A stretch of DNA of 64,000 nt, taken from positions 215,956 to 279,955 of the forward strand of contig CACRXP010000723.1 in the NCBI GenBank assembly GCA_902702965.1, written 5' to 3'. The position numbers were made by a program, and so were the translations under genes. The notes below the pieces were generated by a model. That model saw nothing but the letters and a program-made list of their open reading frames with translations. It was not told the DNA's origin and did not search any database. Positions 34,780-46,480 of this stretch are shown here, one piece after another; the stretch's first letter is position 1, and each line of letters begins with the position of its first letter. This stretch comes from Spirometra erinaceieuropaei (taxonomy: Eukaryota > Platyhelminthes > Cestoda > Diphyllobothriidea > Diphyllobothriidae).

Positions 34780-36740
34780 AAACGACCCGCATCTAGGCGG
34801 ATGCCTGATAGAGGAATTAGAAACGTATGCTATCCCGTCCAATGCGCAGATTATGAACCGCTTTACGCTTTAAGTCTCGATTGGAATCTGAGACTTGCAT
34901 AGGGCTCGGAATTACGCTTTAATCGTCAGATCCTAAATATAACACAAAATTGATCTCTCACTCAACGCTTCGTACCTTCAACCAGACTGCGCGAAAGGCA
35001 ACAGGCTAACTGCTCAAAACCTATAAGACTAAAGCACCTGACAGTTTCGACTTCGCAAACTGTTGACCTCCTTTCGACAGAAGTTACCACGTTGTCCTGG
35101 AGTTGGAGCATACACTATTCCCTCTGACTGATCAGAGCATCACGGGGAGACGTAATATGCGTCGTGGAGATTTCAACCAGACGAGAATTGATGTGCACCT
35201 TACAGACTGAACCTCTTCGTACTTTGGGTGTATTTTCTAGGTGTGGCTAGAAGTTAAAGTTTTATTCCACGGGATTATCACCAGACATTGCCATAATTAG
35301 ATAAAAATGATGACTTCCCAATAACGGAAAAATAGGATTCTACGTCCGTGAAAATCAGGCGGATTCAGGCATGCAAAATTGCCTTTTTCAAACAACAAGG
35401 AACGGACTAAGTTCTGAAAGCTATATTTTTCAAATGTGGGACATTCTATGCAATAAAATACAGTAATAAACTTGTTGCATTGTCGACGGCTTTTCCACAA
35501 TGGCTATTAGTGGGCGTAAACAAATACATATTGAGTACCCGCGACATGCTGTTACTTTTCTGTGCCACTTCGTGCGATGAAGATACCGCCACTATTCCTG
35601 TCGAACATCGATTTTGAGCTCACAGGAAAATTGGCGGCGTAATGGTCGCTCCATGAGTCGTTAGCGGATGTTTTCAATTTTAGCTATTGCATTCTCTGTA
35701 GAATTATTGATTATACAAAATTTCCTAGAATTAAACAAGGTAAACCAAAACGGTCCTCAAGCAATCAAGACAACGATTTTGTTGGCTGTACTTTAGAAAG
35801 CATAATTATATGTTCCTTAAGGCTATTCATTGGGAATATCTGTTAATTTTCTCTCTGCGAGTAATTAATAGTGGCGAAAAATTCGGCCTTTATCAGCAAG
35901 ACGTCAGGAAAAAGTCATTTTTTGAAGGGGAAGTATTATGGGACTTTTTGTGTTTGCTCAAGAATATATTGACCATAGGCTTTCATTGTGGCGAAGCGTC
36001 GACTCAGGTAACCAAATGTGGACAGAAATCAAGGGAGCAATTTTAAGAACAGTAGACGCCTGATAGTTTGCTTGACCATAAAATTCGAAGGACGATTATT
36101 GTGGCATCCAACAACAGAGGTCATAAACAGCAAGGCGATCATCTTCATCGTAAAGGACGACTTCGGTTACATTGACATTCACTGAAGTCGAATTGACACT
36201 ACAATGTAACAGAAGGATGCCCTTTTACGTCACTCAAAGGTGCGATGATTCCAATTTAACTTACGACTATCATTTATTTTGCGGCCTTTAATTTCCTCAG
36301 CACATAAAAGTTAATTTGTATTAGGTCAGTCTATCTGAGACCTTTAGGCGCAGAATAAGATTTAATACGAATATTTGGATCGAAGTCCATCAGTCACAGC
36401 GGGATAATGAGCACAATATTCATAAACTACCAACAGTAGGCAGGTAGCCTATGCGTAGGTAGCACGAAACAGCATACGTGAGAGCACAGGTATTAGATGA
36501 AAGACCAGACACGTGTTTCACGATATTCCATCTTAACGATTAACTTCCGAGGAACTAAAAAAGCCGTAAATTAAAAATTATAATATCTACTATAAAAGCA
36601 CGGGGGAAAGCTGTGGGACCCACTGATGAGCCGGACCTTTCAAATCTATGTCATGCAGCGGCAGAATATCCGCAAAACACGTGTCTGGGTTTTTAGCTAG
36701 TGCCTGGACGGTGAAGTATAGCGTGCTGTACAACCTGAGC
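34780..36740. other. No supported gene
   Basis: AT-rich unique DNA. The 67-codon minus frame at 35297-35500 and the 78-codon plus frame at 35810-36046 lack convincing splice context or motifs. Confidence 0.35.
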
Positions 36741-36751
36741 ATATAATATAC

Positions 36752-36848
36752 TTTTTAGACCCCAAACTTCATCTCCGCCTGCTGTTTGCGAAGTATGCTT
36801 ATCTCCGCCAATAGACAGGATCACAATCCGAACATAAATCTCGTTGTA
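36752..36848 (-). CDS. Candidate internal exon e of an unidentified minus-strand gene
   Basis: 97 nt with a strong acceptor: a pyrimidine run (TTTTACTTTCTTTGCCTCG), a branch-like CTGTTAAT, then CAG. The donor is GTATAT. It begins on a codon boundary and encodes 32 residues, YNEIYVRIVILSIGGDK followed by a Gly/Asp-rich end. The incoming phase (0) agrees with the outgoing phase of candidate exon d at 38252-38343, and the DNA between them holds the PLE3 insertion, as expected for an intron. Protein family unknown. Confidence 0.35.
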
Positions 36849-37141
36849 CTGATTAACAGAAATCGAGGCAAAGAAAGTAAAACGTGTCAATGCAGAAAAA
36901 GCTGGCCTTTTGCCTGATAATAGTGTAGACCAGAACACCATAAACAATTTAGCAGTCTCTATATCCTCTCGATTAACGACAGTTTTTAAAGCAACGGGAC
37001 AATCAACAAAGTGCTAATATTTGAAGCATTTTGTCCCCGGTACGAAGCTGAAGTAGGCAAGAACAGCAGGATTTATTGGCACCAAAAAATTTCGCGACTG
37101 CTCTTCAGCTGCTCCCTGTCGCTTCATAAGAGGGATAACGA

Positions 37142-37301
37142 GTGAGAACAATACAACAGGATCAGAGTAAATTCCGTTTAGAAACGTCGGGAAAGGAAGA
37201 AACCAAGGCATTGGAGGATTCCGCCTGGAAGACAATTAAAAAGTTGCTAGACAACAATCTGTTAGACTCCAAAACAGCGTTTTGCCTAAAACCTAGGGGT
37301 T
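37142..37301 (+). pseudogene. Penelope-like reverse transcriptase, N-terminal fragment (runs into gap)
   Basis: 53 codons before the N run: RTIQQDQSKFRLE, KALEDSAWKTIKKLLDN and SKTAFCLKPRG. This resembles the PLE RT segment just before the LYGLPKIHK motif, where a short acidic loop is followed by a helix and a LKPxG sequence. The frame has no proper start: upstream it meets a stop inside the inverted arm, so the element is 5'-truncated. The assignment is from memory of PLE sequences and needs the missing bases to confirm. Confidence 0.5.
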
Positions 37302-37805
37302 NNNNNNNNNNNNNNNNNNNNNNNNNNNNNNNNNNNNNNNNNNNNNNNNNNNNNNNNNNNNNNNNNNNNNNNNNNNNNNNNNNNNNNNNNNNNNNNNNNN
37401 NNNNNNNNNNNNNNNNNNNNNNNNNNNNNNNNNNNNNNNNNNNNNNNNNNNNNNNNNNNNNNNNNNNNNNNNNNNNNNNNNNNNNNNNNNNNNNNNNNNN
37501 NNNNNNNNNNNNNNNNNNNNNNNNNNNNNNNNNNNNNNNNNNNNNNNNNNNNNNNNNNNNNNNNNNNNNNNNNNNNNNNNNNNNNNNNNNNNNNNNNNNN
37601 NNNNNNNNNNNNNNNNNNNNNNNNNNNNNNNNNNNNNNNNNNNNNNNNNNNNNNNNNNNNNNNNNNNNNNNNNNNNNNNNNNNNNNNNNNNNNNNNNNNN
37701 NNNNNNNNNNNNNNNNNNNNNNNNNNNNNNNNNNNNNNNNNNNNNNNNNNNNNNNNNNNNNNNNNNNNNNNNNNNNNNNNNNNNNNNNNNNNNNNNNNNN
37801 NNNNN
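37302..37805. other. Assembly gap (N run)
   Basis: 504 unresolved bases inside PLE3, between its inverted arms. The inverted repeat is a plausible cause of the assembly break. Open frames spanning it are artefacts. Confidence 0.99.
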
Positions 37806-38251
37806 ATCGATTTTCTGCATGAATTCAAATCTGTTGTATTGTTCTCACTCGTTATCCCTCTTATGAAGCGACAGGAAGCAGCTGAAGAGCAGTCGCGAAA
37901 TTTTTTGGTGCCAATAAATCCTGCTGTTCTTGCCTACTTCAGCAAAGTGCTAATATGTTGTACTTCTTATTGCTTTTCATTGCTTGTTGTGTGGTAATTT
38001 ACTTCTATTTTGGCAGGAAAAGTAGGTCTTAAATAACTGACTTGTCAGAAAGTCGTTTTTGATTCGCTTGTTCTGGTAGGACAAATTATCTCCGAGCTAA
38101 TAAACGATGTTGCATAAACAAGACTGTGTTTTTTGGAAGATCAGTCGTTTCTTTAGTGCAGTATAACTTTACTGGGCGTCATGTGACGGTTCGTGCCTGG
38201 CAGGAGTTTCGGTGTTAAATCCTTGATCGGCAGATGCACTATGAAACTTAC

Positions 38252-38343
38252 TTTTGACGTACTGTCAAAAACGAAGCGGATGAAAATCGTTGCGAACAGA
38301 CCTATGCCAATACGTACAATGGTCATGAAAGTGTCCTTTATCC
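38252..38343 (-). CDS. Candidate internal exon d of an unidentified minus-strand gene
   Basis: 92 nt ending at a perfect donor (AAAA|GTAAGT). The acceptor used here, CCTACATTTAG, gives phase 1 in and phase 0 out. A second possible acceptor, ATTATGACCAG, lies 44 nt upstream and would change the incoming phase. It encodes KDTFMTIVRIGIGLFATIF and then IRFVFDSTSK, with a hydrophobic middle that could be a beta strand or membrane segment. The outgoing phase matches exon e. Because I chose the acceptor partly to fit exon c, the link to that exon is weak. Confidence 0.33.
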
Positions 38344-38399
38344 CTAAATGTAGGCTGATGTCAATAAGGGGCTTGGGATAGCTGGTCATAATTCATAAA

Positions 38400-39026
38400 A
38401 GAAACTCCACTCCAGGAAGTAGAAGCGTACTAGGACTTATGCGCATGGATCACAACTACCCAATTCCATCGCCGTACTGCTCATAAGTTACAAGTCCCCC
38501 GATGTAAGCGTTGTTGGCAAGTTTTGACAAAGAGTGCACTGATAAAGTACACAGAAAATGTGTGCGAACGTGGCCGGAGCACACAGTCTGGGAATGGAAA
38601 TCATGGACCAACGGTGTGCCATATGGTTAATTTGAGGACTAGTTAGTTTGCCGTAGATACAAGTACTTCCAGGTTTAAATATCTTCCCACTAATTTACAA
38701 TAAAATACCAGAGAACTCAGTACTAACTTTACACATCGTCTGAGTCCTGGACTGCTGCATTTCTTGTGAACATTCCCCGAAGAGCCGTGCCACAACCAAC
38801 CTAGGCGGACATCCCACTAAGATGGGTGTAGGCAGATCGCGGAGAAGTATGTGGAATTTATCATCCCAGAGGGCTTTAGATGCGTGAAAATCTCTGCTGG
38901 TTAACACTCTTGCGTCAAAAAAGTATTTAGAAGGAACCTGTAACACCCCAGGATTTGGCCAAACCCAGCTGTTTCCTACCCTCAGCGTACATAGGTTCAA
39001 TGCAATTGCCGTGTTACCCAGTGGGC
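38400..39026. other. No confirmed gene
   Basis: Part of a long minus frame (38695-39432) that reads straight through a SINE and is probably fortuitous. The segment near 38947-39020 resembles 39725-39815 (CCCCAGCGTACATAG), so an older repeat lies here. Confidence 0.35.
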
Positions 39027-39193
39027 ACGATATTATTACTGACAAAGACAAGGGAGACAGGAATGTCACTTCTGGTTGATTAGCCATCGTCAGCCAGTTA
39101 TACCCAACCCCGAAGTGCGGAAAACCTGGGGCTTGATCTCGCGACCTGTTAGCTGAAAGTCCAACGCTTCTAACCACTGAGCGACGGGCTCCT
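39027..39193 (-). repeat. SINE-A, 5' part
   Basis: Minus-strand head with a decayed B box (complement TTGATCTCGCGACC) and A-box region (complement CCACTGAGCGACGGGC), plus the body to GACAAAGACAAGGGAG. The 3' half is missing. Confidence 0.65.
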
Positions 39194-39239
39194 TTTCCTG
39201 CCGGTTCGATCGCGAATATACGGTGGTAGAGGGGGCGCT

Positions 39240-41995
39240 CACCGATCGTTCTTCGGTACGCACCCGTGTCGTTGTCAGTCATAAAAGTCCCACAGTATTT
39301 AGGAAGAACCTTGGGGAACGATCGGGAGAATGCCCCCAAACACACACGACCAGCCAAAGATGCCTGTCTTACGGGAAATGCGACAATAGGGATTTTACGG
39401 GCGGGGTCTATGCATGCATAGAGGAATGGCAAAACAATTATAGATAATTGGTAAATTGGTTTTTCGGTCAGAAAAGTTTAAATCCATTGACATGTAGGAG
39501 CCAAAATTAAGCAGGACAATTAAAAAATAAACAATGAGTGTCTACAACGGTCGCTTGTCAAATCTCTGAGACGAGGTTATTGCAGACAATGCACCAGACC
39601 GTCAACAACAGACGACCCAACCTTGTACGTTGAAACACCAGGCCGAAATAATCGTGTCGGACCTAAATCCACTTCAATAAGAAGGTATTGTTTGCATGCC
39701 ACAGAAGTTTGGGGGCCCTAACCCGATCCTTACCGGACTTTGAACACCACAGTCTTACTCCAAACCCCGCTGTTTCATACCCCCAGCGTACATAGTTTCA
39801 GCGCAACCACCTTGTTACTGAAACCCGCCCGTAGCAACTAAGGTTACGATGGAGACGTAACTGTTCAAAAGTCTCCGTTCATTTTTCGTTTCGATTTCTC
39901 GACTTTTGTTTAAAACCTCAGCAGCTGAAGATTTACAACAACTACGACTATCATTCGTCTCTGACAAAACTGAACTAAAAATTTTTGGGCAACGGTTATA
40001 AAAGTAGCATTCATAAGTTCACGACTTTGTCGTTCGGAATTGCATAGCCATTAGAAGAATTGGACTGCAGAAATGATAGATGCGTCAAAGTTAAGTCGAG
40101 TATCGGGGCTGTTTAACGTCTGCTTAATTACCGCATGAAGTGCCTATAAATCCCTTAGACCCGATTTTTATAGGGAATATTTTGCACGTGGAATGTGATT
40201 AGTGAAGAGAAGCTGAAGTTTACTTCAACAAAATATATACATCATAGACAATAGGGGCGGTAGAAATATCGATACGAGTAACAGAAAACGGTTTGGGTAA
40301 TGCAACCCACTGCCGTTAACAAAAACAACATTGGTACTGAACTCAGTTTCCGCAGTTATTGCAGTAAGCTGTCGACTAACATCGAAGTAGTGTATTATTT
40401 GTCAATTGGGGGGATACAAGTATGACTATGTTTTCCCTGTTCACCAAAATATGCAACAAAATTAAGCAAGACTATCTACTGTAGATGGATGAGTAGTATC
40501 CATAAGTCCACACAAAGTAGTTGGCAGTGAAATCGCATGTCAGGCCTTGTCCTTATAGGCGATTGTCACCATTTATGTTTCCTTGACTCATAATTCCTCA
40601 ATCTGACAATACCAGTATATTAGAAATTAACGGTCAAACGGTCCCGAAAAACAGACACGATCATATACATACTGGATATTGTGAATAAATGACCGAAACA
40701 GTTAAATCCTGTGTCAAGTTCTACTGCGAATTCGCATGCGTCCCTTTAGTGTTTTGTGTGACTTTTCCATATGTTTAATTTACGGCTTTTTTACAAAATA
40801 TTTAATGTATGAAAATATGAATAGGTTAGAACATCAGGCCATTGGGTGTTCGGAATATTGAATTTAACCTTAAATTCTTTGATTCCATATTGTAATAGAT
40901 GATGTCGTATATCGACAACACTCGAAGTGTAACGGCGAATTCTCGGGATGAATTTCCAGCTCTTTACTTATGAAGCCGATGTTTTCGTTTTAAATTAAAT
41001 TGTAATTTTAAACATTCATTGTGTTGAGTATTTATTTATTCAAAGCTATTGGTAGGCAAACTTGTTGTGATTCATGTTATGAACTGCTGAAGTACAATAG
41101 TGACAAATGTGGGAATGACAGTTGGACGTATTGAGTAACGAAAAACAGACTTGGTGACAAGTACTTTTAAAGGAAGCATACATGAAAGTTACGTTGATTT
41201 GGAAATGATACTTTAGGCCCAAAAGCAGTCTTTCGTAACACATTCAGGTCACCCTGATCATTTCTGATTAAGAGCTGTATAAACGACATCCTCTGTGATT
41301 AGATGTCACGCCAAAACTGCATGTTTAGCTCAAGGTTAATAGTGCTTCCTATCTATGTTTACATGGCGGCATAGTATGCCTAACAATTTGCCGCTACTTT
41401 TGAACATCTCGATCATGAGGCATTTTTGACATCGCAAACCCTTCTCTATTCCCTTTCCTAAGGTCTTTTTAACTTGAATTCGCGTATTGGTTGGTAAACA
41501 ATTTTGAAGGTAAGAGCGCACTTTATTAGTATCTTTTGTGTTTGCATTAATATGTGAAAGACACATAATCGGTTTTTTGTCGGAAATATATTTAGTCAAG
41601 GAGACATGTGCATATAATAAGCGAATATTGCAGATATGCTCTACAATAGAGGAAATCCGTGAATACTAGACAGCGAACCGTCTGAGGCCAGTTGTAGACT
41701 GTATCGCAACTGCAAAATTTAGGTTCGAAGGCATCGCTTCATCAACTTTCGCCTCCCTGGTGCATCTGAATATGTAAGTATATCTGGAAGCAGTTTTCAA
41801 AGTCCTTTCGAAACAGGCACAATCACGGATTTTCTGAATAATTCTGCAGAACTTTTAATTGCCACGTCAAGTTCTCCAGCAAATTCTAAAGCACTCTTTA
41901 GCCTTATGCTTGCACTTTCCATATATTCGGATTACTGCCTTCTATAAACATTTCAGATATTTGGGAATTTAAAGGCTAGAGCAAGAATATTAAGT
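39240..41995. other. No confirmed gene; intron-like unique DNA
   Basis: AT-rich and mostly stop-dense. An 87-codon minus frame (41336-41599) contains two Cys pairs (CQKCLMIEMF) but I recognise no family and its splice context is weak. If the candidate exons flanking it belong to one gene, this is an intron. Confidence 0.35.
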
Positions 41996-42001
41996 GTTTA
42001 C

Positions 42002-42168
42002 TTTTCAGGCCAAATGAAATCACATCTATCCGTGTGCCCTCAACGTCCACCTCGAATCGTAGTAGTAGTTTCGTCCGGATTAGTGACGGCTTAACATATT
42101 TAGAGGGAAGGTGTATTTCATAGGTCAGACAGTCAAGCGAATTGCAGTTTCCAACCTCTTTCCTTTGC
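42002..42168 (-). CDS. Candidate internal exon c of a minus-strand gene (weakly integrin-alpha-like)
   Basis: 167 nt between an acceptor (TCCTTGCTCGATAG) and a donor (GTAAAC), phase 2 in and phase 1 out. Its first base completes the codon left by exon b. It encodes QRKEVGNCNSLDCLTYEI, then a basic/hydrophobic strand pattern (TKLLLRFEVDVEGTRIDVI). The N-C-x5-C spacing followed by alternating hydrophobic residues recalls the membrane-proximal region of integrin alpha chains, where a paired cysteine precedes a long beta strand. That resemblance is short and unproven; an unrelated beta-rich domain is equally possible. Confidence 0.33.
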
Positions 42169-42229
42169 CTATCGAGCAAGGACATATCTCCGATTCGATC
42201 AGGGTATGGGCACTCCAAGCGACGGAAGC

Positions 42230-44200
42230 GCGTTCAACTTTTTTCATTCCACGTGTTGCTTTATGATGCCGCCCGTTGAGAGCGTTCGCATTCATCTCAC
42301 ACCGTAATTGCCGAGTCAGCCATAAGGAAACGGCACACTCTGAGAACCGTGGATTTACTTGGAGAATAATACTAACTGCTCTCTATATCAACACAGCATG
42401 TATCATTTCCTTTTAAAACGTATTGACACTTTTGGACGGAAATCATCGATCATTTTGCCTAAAGTTTTCTTGCATACAAAGAGAAATGCCTGTGTGTGTC
42501 TTTGGGTTTATTCACAAGACGGCTGCTGGTTCCAGTTTAGAATTTGCGACGAATTACGTATTTGGGGACAATTTTGTCGTAAAAATAGTTGATATTTTTC
42601 TGACTGGTGCCACCTTAATTCGTCGTCCCCCCGTCTTGAAAACGCAATTTTTCACAGAATACTGCGTGCAAACTTGATAAGCACACCATCGCCCCAGGTA
42701 GACTGTTCGGAAACACAGGCAATTCTATGCTGTAAACGTGGAGTGTTGGGTGTAGGCGTCCTCTCGTCCATCGGAGATTATTTTCCAGACTCATCACATG
42801 CCAATTCCATCGTATTTCCAGTGCCTATGTCGCTGGCTTGCGTGAGGTCAGAAGCTCATAATGTCAGACAGACCCTGCTCCAGCCGACACGTGTCGGTCA
42901 AAGAGCCCTACGGTGTATCCTTCTTCTGCCCCAACGTGCTCATGCTTTCGAGCCGTAAACAACGCACTCCAAGTCCGCGAAAGAAATATTTAACTGCAAA
43001 TCAAACCGCACCTAATACCAAATGGTGTTTGACTTATTAACAAAGACGCGTAAAACGTGTGGATTTGCAGGTTACAGGGGAGGTGGGGTTCTGTGGTCGG
43101 CCAAATGCACCTAAAATACTAGATGAAGTCGAGCTTATAGGAATTGCGAACGCCATGTTTACCGTCTGAACTCGCATCTGGTGCTAAAATCTGTTAGTAT
43201 GCTGGATCCCCTATCAAAGATATTCTAAGTGCCACAAAACCGCGCTATCGGAACTCTGTTTATTGAGTCAAACTGGGTACTGACCCCACAAACTTCGTGC
43301 TCTCCTGGGTTCACAATAGTTTTTCTCACTGTCGAGAATACATACCGTTAACCTACATTGTTCTGTGTAATTTAGCTTTCGTCTCTCCGACTACTCGTTC
43401 GCCAGTAGCATCCTTCTACTTTTCATTGTTTCTGATTTTTACTGTTTTTCTCACCCATTTTAAAAAATGGCGGCTTCGGTGGGATTTCAAGGCAACGGCG
43501 TCAAAGCACAGCCAATGCTTTAGGCAACCGAGTTCGTACAGGGTCCGTGCTGTAAATCACATCTGGGCCAAATGTAGTAGCCCTCTTCATAACTTCTGAT
43601 ATCCTGATATTGCGCATGAACAAAAGAAGTCGGATTTAGTCTTATTGCCTCATAAAAATTCAAACCACTAAAAAATATGCAAAAGATAAAAATATCCCTG
43701 AAATGCCGCTTTCTAACGAAATGCAAACAAGCAGACGTCCGGTTAGCAGGATTTCTAGATACAGTCACACACTTTTAGGGCCTATTTTCCGTGATGACGC
43801 TTAACCGTCATAAAAAAGCACAAGGATAAATATGTAAAATCCCAAATACCTGTCCCACTATCTGTCTGTAGCAAAATTTATTCACTGGATATGAGCAATT
43901 GCCTTCAACGCCACCCAAACGAGGGGCGGTTTTGATTACCTATTCAGACATTCGTTCTATTTGTGATGCCATTTTTATGTATAGGGAAGAAGACCAGTTG
44001 GTCTGCGAAACTATTACTTTGCTCGTCTGAACCGTTGAGCCGCGCAGAAGTCCATGATCAAGGACGAAAACTTACTGAACAATCAACAGCTCGCCAATTT
44101 TATTTGAGCATTCTTAATTGCACAGATTTGTTGTTATATTTCGAAAATAATTTTACTCAGACAGCGGAGACGTTAAGGTGTTTTGTTTTAAGGGTGTTCG
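42230..44200. other. Intron-like DNA, no confirmed gene
   Basis: Unique sequence with scattered frames (up to 100 codons at 43297-43599, plus). None has convincing motifs. Confidence 0.3.
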
Positions 44201-44240
44201 GTCTGCCAATAAAACTCCATATGCTGTGGAGTTAGTTTAC

Positions 44241-44508
44241 AGCTCAATAATAACTCTGGGTCTATACAGTCGACAATACTTCAATGCCAAAGGTAATATA
44301 ATAGGCGAGTCTATTCTAAACACGTTCTTCCCTTGCAGTAAACTGTCCAAAAACACCGCAACCACATATTCTTTGGATAATTCCCCTGGTCTTTGAAACA
44401 CCATAATTCGATGAGAGTTGCCAAACACGTTTTTGCGGTCACGTTTGGCACCATTCTGTCGAATGCTGGTCGGTAGTAATGTCACCGAATCACCTGACAC
44501 CGACAAAA
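44241..44508 (-). CDS. Candidate internal exon b of a minus-strand gene
   Basis: 268 nt, acceptor GTCGTCAACGCAG and donor GTAAAC (phase 1 in, phase 2 out), compatible with exon c. The 88-codon frame contains SVSGDSVTLLPTSIRQN, VFGNSHRIMVFQRPGELS, EYVVAVFLDSLLQGK and SPIILPLALKYCRLYRPR. It reads like a beta-sandwich segment of an extracellular protein, but I cannot name the family. It lies in low-repeat DNA and has no copy elsewhere in the window, which favours a host exon. The phase does not match the end of exon a, so if both are real another exon lies between. Confidence 0.35.
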
Positions 44509-44709
44509 CTGCGTTGACGACGTGAATAGGTAGAGGTGAACCCCCGGCAGGGAGCCGGTGAGTATTTTGTAGTCGGTATCACATGCCACACTCTCTGCAT
44601 TTTGGTTGGTGCACCCCAGGACACGACATAATTGCATGAGGGCATAAGGCCAGACGGTCGTTTAGTTGATAGACAAAGGAATATCTTATCAGAGCAGAGG
44701 AGGGATTTG

Positions 44710-44905
44710 GTAGACTTGGTAGACTCCAGACGCTGAAGTAGGTTGGGCAAGTAACTGGAGCCAAATCTGATTAAACTCGCGTCGTCCGCCAAGGCCTCGT
44801 AATTCAAGTGGTTAGAGCGTTGGCTGTACTAAAGCCTTCCCCTGACTGCGTGGGTTCGAATCCCACCTAGGCGCCGAGTTTTCACAGTTGGGTTAGTATG
44901 AATAA
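44710..44905 (+). repeat. tRNA-Ser-like SINE (SINE-B), copy 1
   Basis: Contains a tRNA-like unit (44794-44872) with an A-box region TTCAAGTGGTTAGAGCG, an anticodon-like arm GGCTGTACTAAAGCC, a long variable region and a perfect B box GGGTTCGAATCCC. A second copy at 47.2-47.4 kb (minus) shares upstream AACTCGCGTCGTCCG and downstream GAGTTTTCACAGTTG, so this is a dispersed repeat rather than a lone tRNA gene. The acceptor stem pairs poorly. Confidence 0.65.
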
Positions 44906-45419
44906 GTATTTCGTTGATTAAGTGCGCCGAAAGGATCCAGCACGTCATTTCCTACCCACTTACTATGTCTGACTGACATAGACGAGACCATATCAATATG
45001 GAAATCTGTGCAGTGTTCTTTTTAATTGATAACTGATGCACATTTACCGATCCAATAAACTCCCCCCTCTTTTACGATCGAGCCAAAAACAGGTTGACGA
45101 TGCAGGAAAACCTATGTCCAAAATAGTCCACAGCTACGTATTTATTCAATTCCACATCAGTTTTCCATTGGAAATCAGTCGTGCATCGGATGACCCGTAT
45201 TCCCCCTATCTACTGCCGTTCAGACGAACTTGCGGACTTTGTTTTCGCCCTCGGAAACTTTCACCGAGCAATCCCCCAACCTTACCTGCTGTGTTCCTGA
45301 TCTGACTTTGGTCGCTGTTAGTTGTCTAATATTTTATCGGCAATGCCTATTTTCTGACTTAGAAATTGACAATAACCTCGACATACGCTGACAGATCGAT
45401 CGAATGCTAACTAGGCTAC

Positions 45420-45718
45420 AGGAACTTAAACGTAATTGTTGGCAAATAAACAACACTGTGCCTGCAATTCTGACATGGACCCGGTTTTTGCCGATAGAAA
45501 ATAAATTCTTGGGCGCGGGGAAAAGGCAACTCAGTTCCCATCCTTCGTTTAGCTAAAAGAAACATCTGATTTCGAAGAGAAAAACGAAAATATATGACAC
45601 GATATTCGCAAGTGGATAAAAATTTTACTTTTAGGCAGACACCGAGGGACGAGACAGGAAATTCGTACCAGAATAGCGTGAAGATTTTTTGTTCGGTTAC
45701 GCTATTCAAAACGAAAAC
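45420..45718 (-). CDS. Candidate exon a of a minus-strand gene (weakly integrin-alpha-like)
   Basis: About 299 nt with a strong acceptor (GCTTTTTTCCACACCCTTAG) and phase 0 start. Possible donors are GTTCCT or GTAGCC, both phase 2. The 99-codon frame has SSLGVCLKVKFLSTCEY, RVIYFRFSLRNQMFLLAKRR and a Cys-x-x-Cys region ending SVVYLPTITFK. A pattern of C-L-x-V-x-F...Y-x-F-x-L...K-R-R...C...Y-L recalls the start of the integrin alpha thigh domain (LxVCFxY ... LxLD ... RxxF ... C ... YL). This is a by-eye resemblance only. It would be extracellular if correct. Confidence 0.33.
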
Positions 45719-46244
45719 CTAAGGGTGTGGAAAAAAGCAGACACGCCACAGTATTGACAAACATTCCTGAAAGCGTTAAACATTCACGTCACTCCGTTTA
45801 GGCTCTTTACAGATTAATGCAAACAACAAGTTTTCTTTTCGAGGTGAACTTCTCTCCTCTATCAACTTACTGTCCAGGTTGAGGGATACAATAATTTTGT
45901 ATGCAGATCCTCACGGAAAGAGCCGAATTAAGCATCATCTCGTGAGAAAATCGGTCATGAAAAAATTTCCCGTGCACCGGAATATTTTCCTCTGCTCAGG
46001 GATATTCCCTCCTCTGCTATGATGAGAAATTTCCTGAGCAGAGCAATCAGTCACGTGGGGAGGGCGCAGGCGTTCAACTATCCCGGTGACAGCAGGCCAA
46101 ATTTCCGAGTAATCATCATGTCCACATCCAACACAGATGATTGAATTGCGGCAATTAACGAATCGGACGCGGACTGACGAACCTTCATCTCCTTAATTAC
46201 GACCCCCATGGGTTACCACGAGGACTGTTACTTATAGTACCATA

Positions 46245-46480
46245 TGGCCCCACGGCAACTATGTGTTCTACAAATACTGCTGTCCTTTGTGCCTCCACTA
46301 CCCTTATCTGCGACCGTCTCTGATGATGGGATCGAGTGAGAATCCGGAACGTCAGGCTAATTAACTTCTTGTTCCAGTGATTGCTTCTTCTTCTTCCTCT
46401 TCTCTTTTTCTTCTTCTTCTTTTTTTTCTTCTTCTTCTTCTGAACTGCTTCCCGGAACTCGCCTTGTCGCTTCTATCAAC
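46245..46480 (+). ncRNA. Hammerhead ribozyme-like motif in its PLE module (copy D)
   Basis: The core at 46320-46353 is CTGATGA, stem II GGGATC-GAGTGA-GAATCC, then GGAAC-GTC, so the conserved GAAA has become GGAA and activity is doubtful. The module also carries the CTACAAATACTGC promoter-like stretch, the GTCAGGCTAATTAAC tail and an expanded (CTT)n tract (46381-46441), followed by ACTGCTTCCCGGAACTCGCC as in copies A and E. Confidence 0.6.

Larger units (their letters stand above)
37021..37942 (+). mobile_element. Penelope-like element with inverted termini and TSD, spanning an assembly gap (PLE3)
   Basis: Flanked by a 14-bp direct repeat, CAAAGTGCTAATAT (37007-37020 and 37943-37956). Inside are inverted arms of 113 bp, 37047-37159 and 37831-37943, with one mismatch, plus a 26-bp unpaired tail at the left (5') end. 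Just inside the left arm the plus strand encodes a PLE reverse-transcriptase N-terminal piece. This is the layout of PLE2 (tail, inverted pseudo-LTR, 5'-truncated body) but with an unrelated arm sequence, so it is a second PLE family. The N run hides the rest of the body. The right arm's last base coincides with the TSD. Confidence 0.72.

Noticed and set aside
37142..37828. Long frames across the first gap
   Set aside because: They consist mostly of N. Only the 53 codons before the gap (PLE RT-like) carry information.
38695..39432. 245-codon minus-strand open frame, the longest clean frame outside the N runs
   Set aside because: It reads directly through the SINE-A copy at 39027-39193 in an arbitrary frame and has no recognisable domain; the length is probably chance.
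44794..44872. Functional tRNA gene
   Set aside because: The acceptor stem pairs poorly, and long flanks on both sides recur at 47.2-47.4 kb, so it is a SINE-type repeat.
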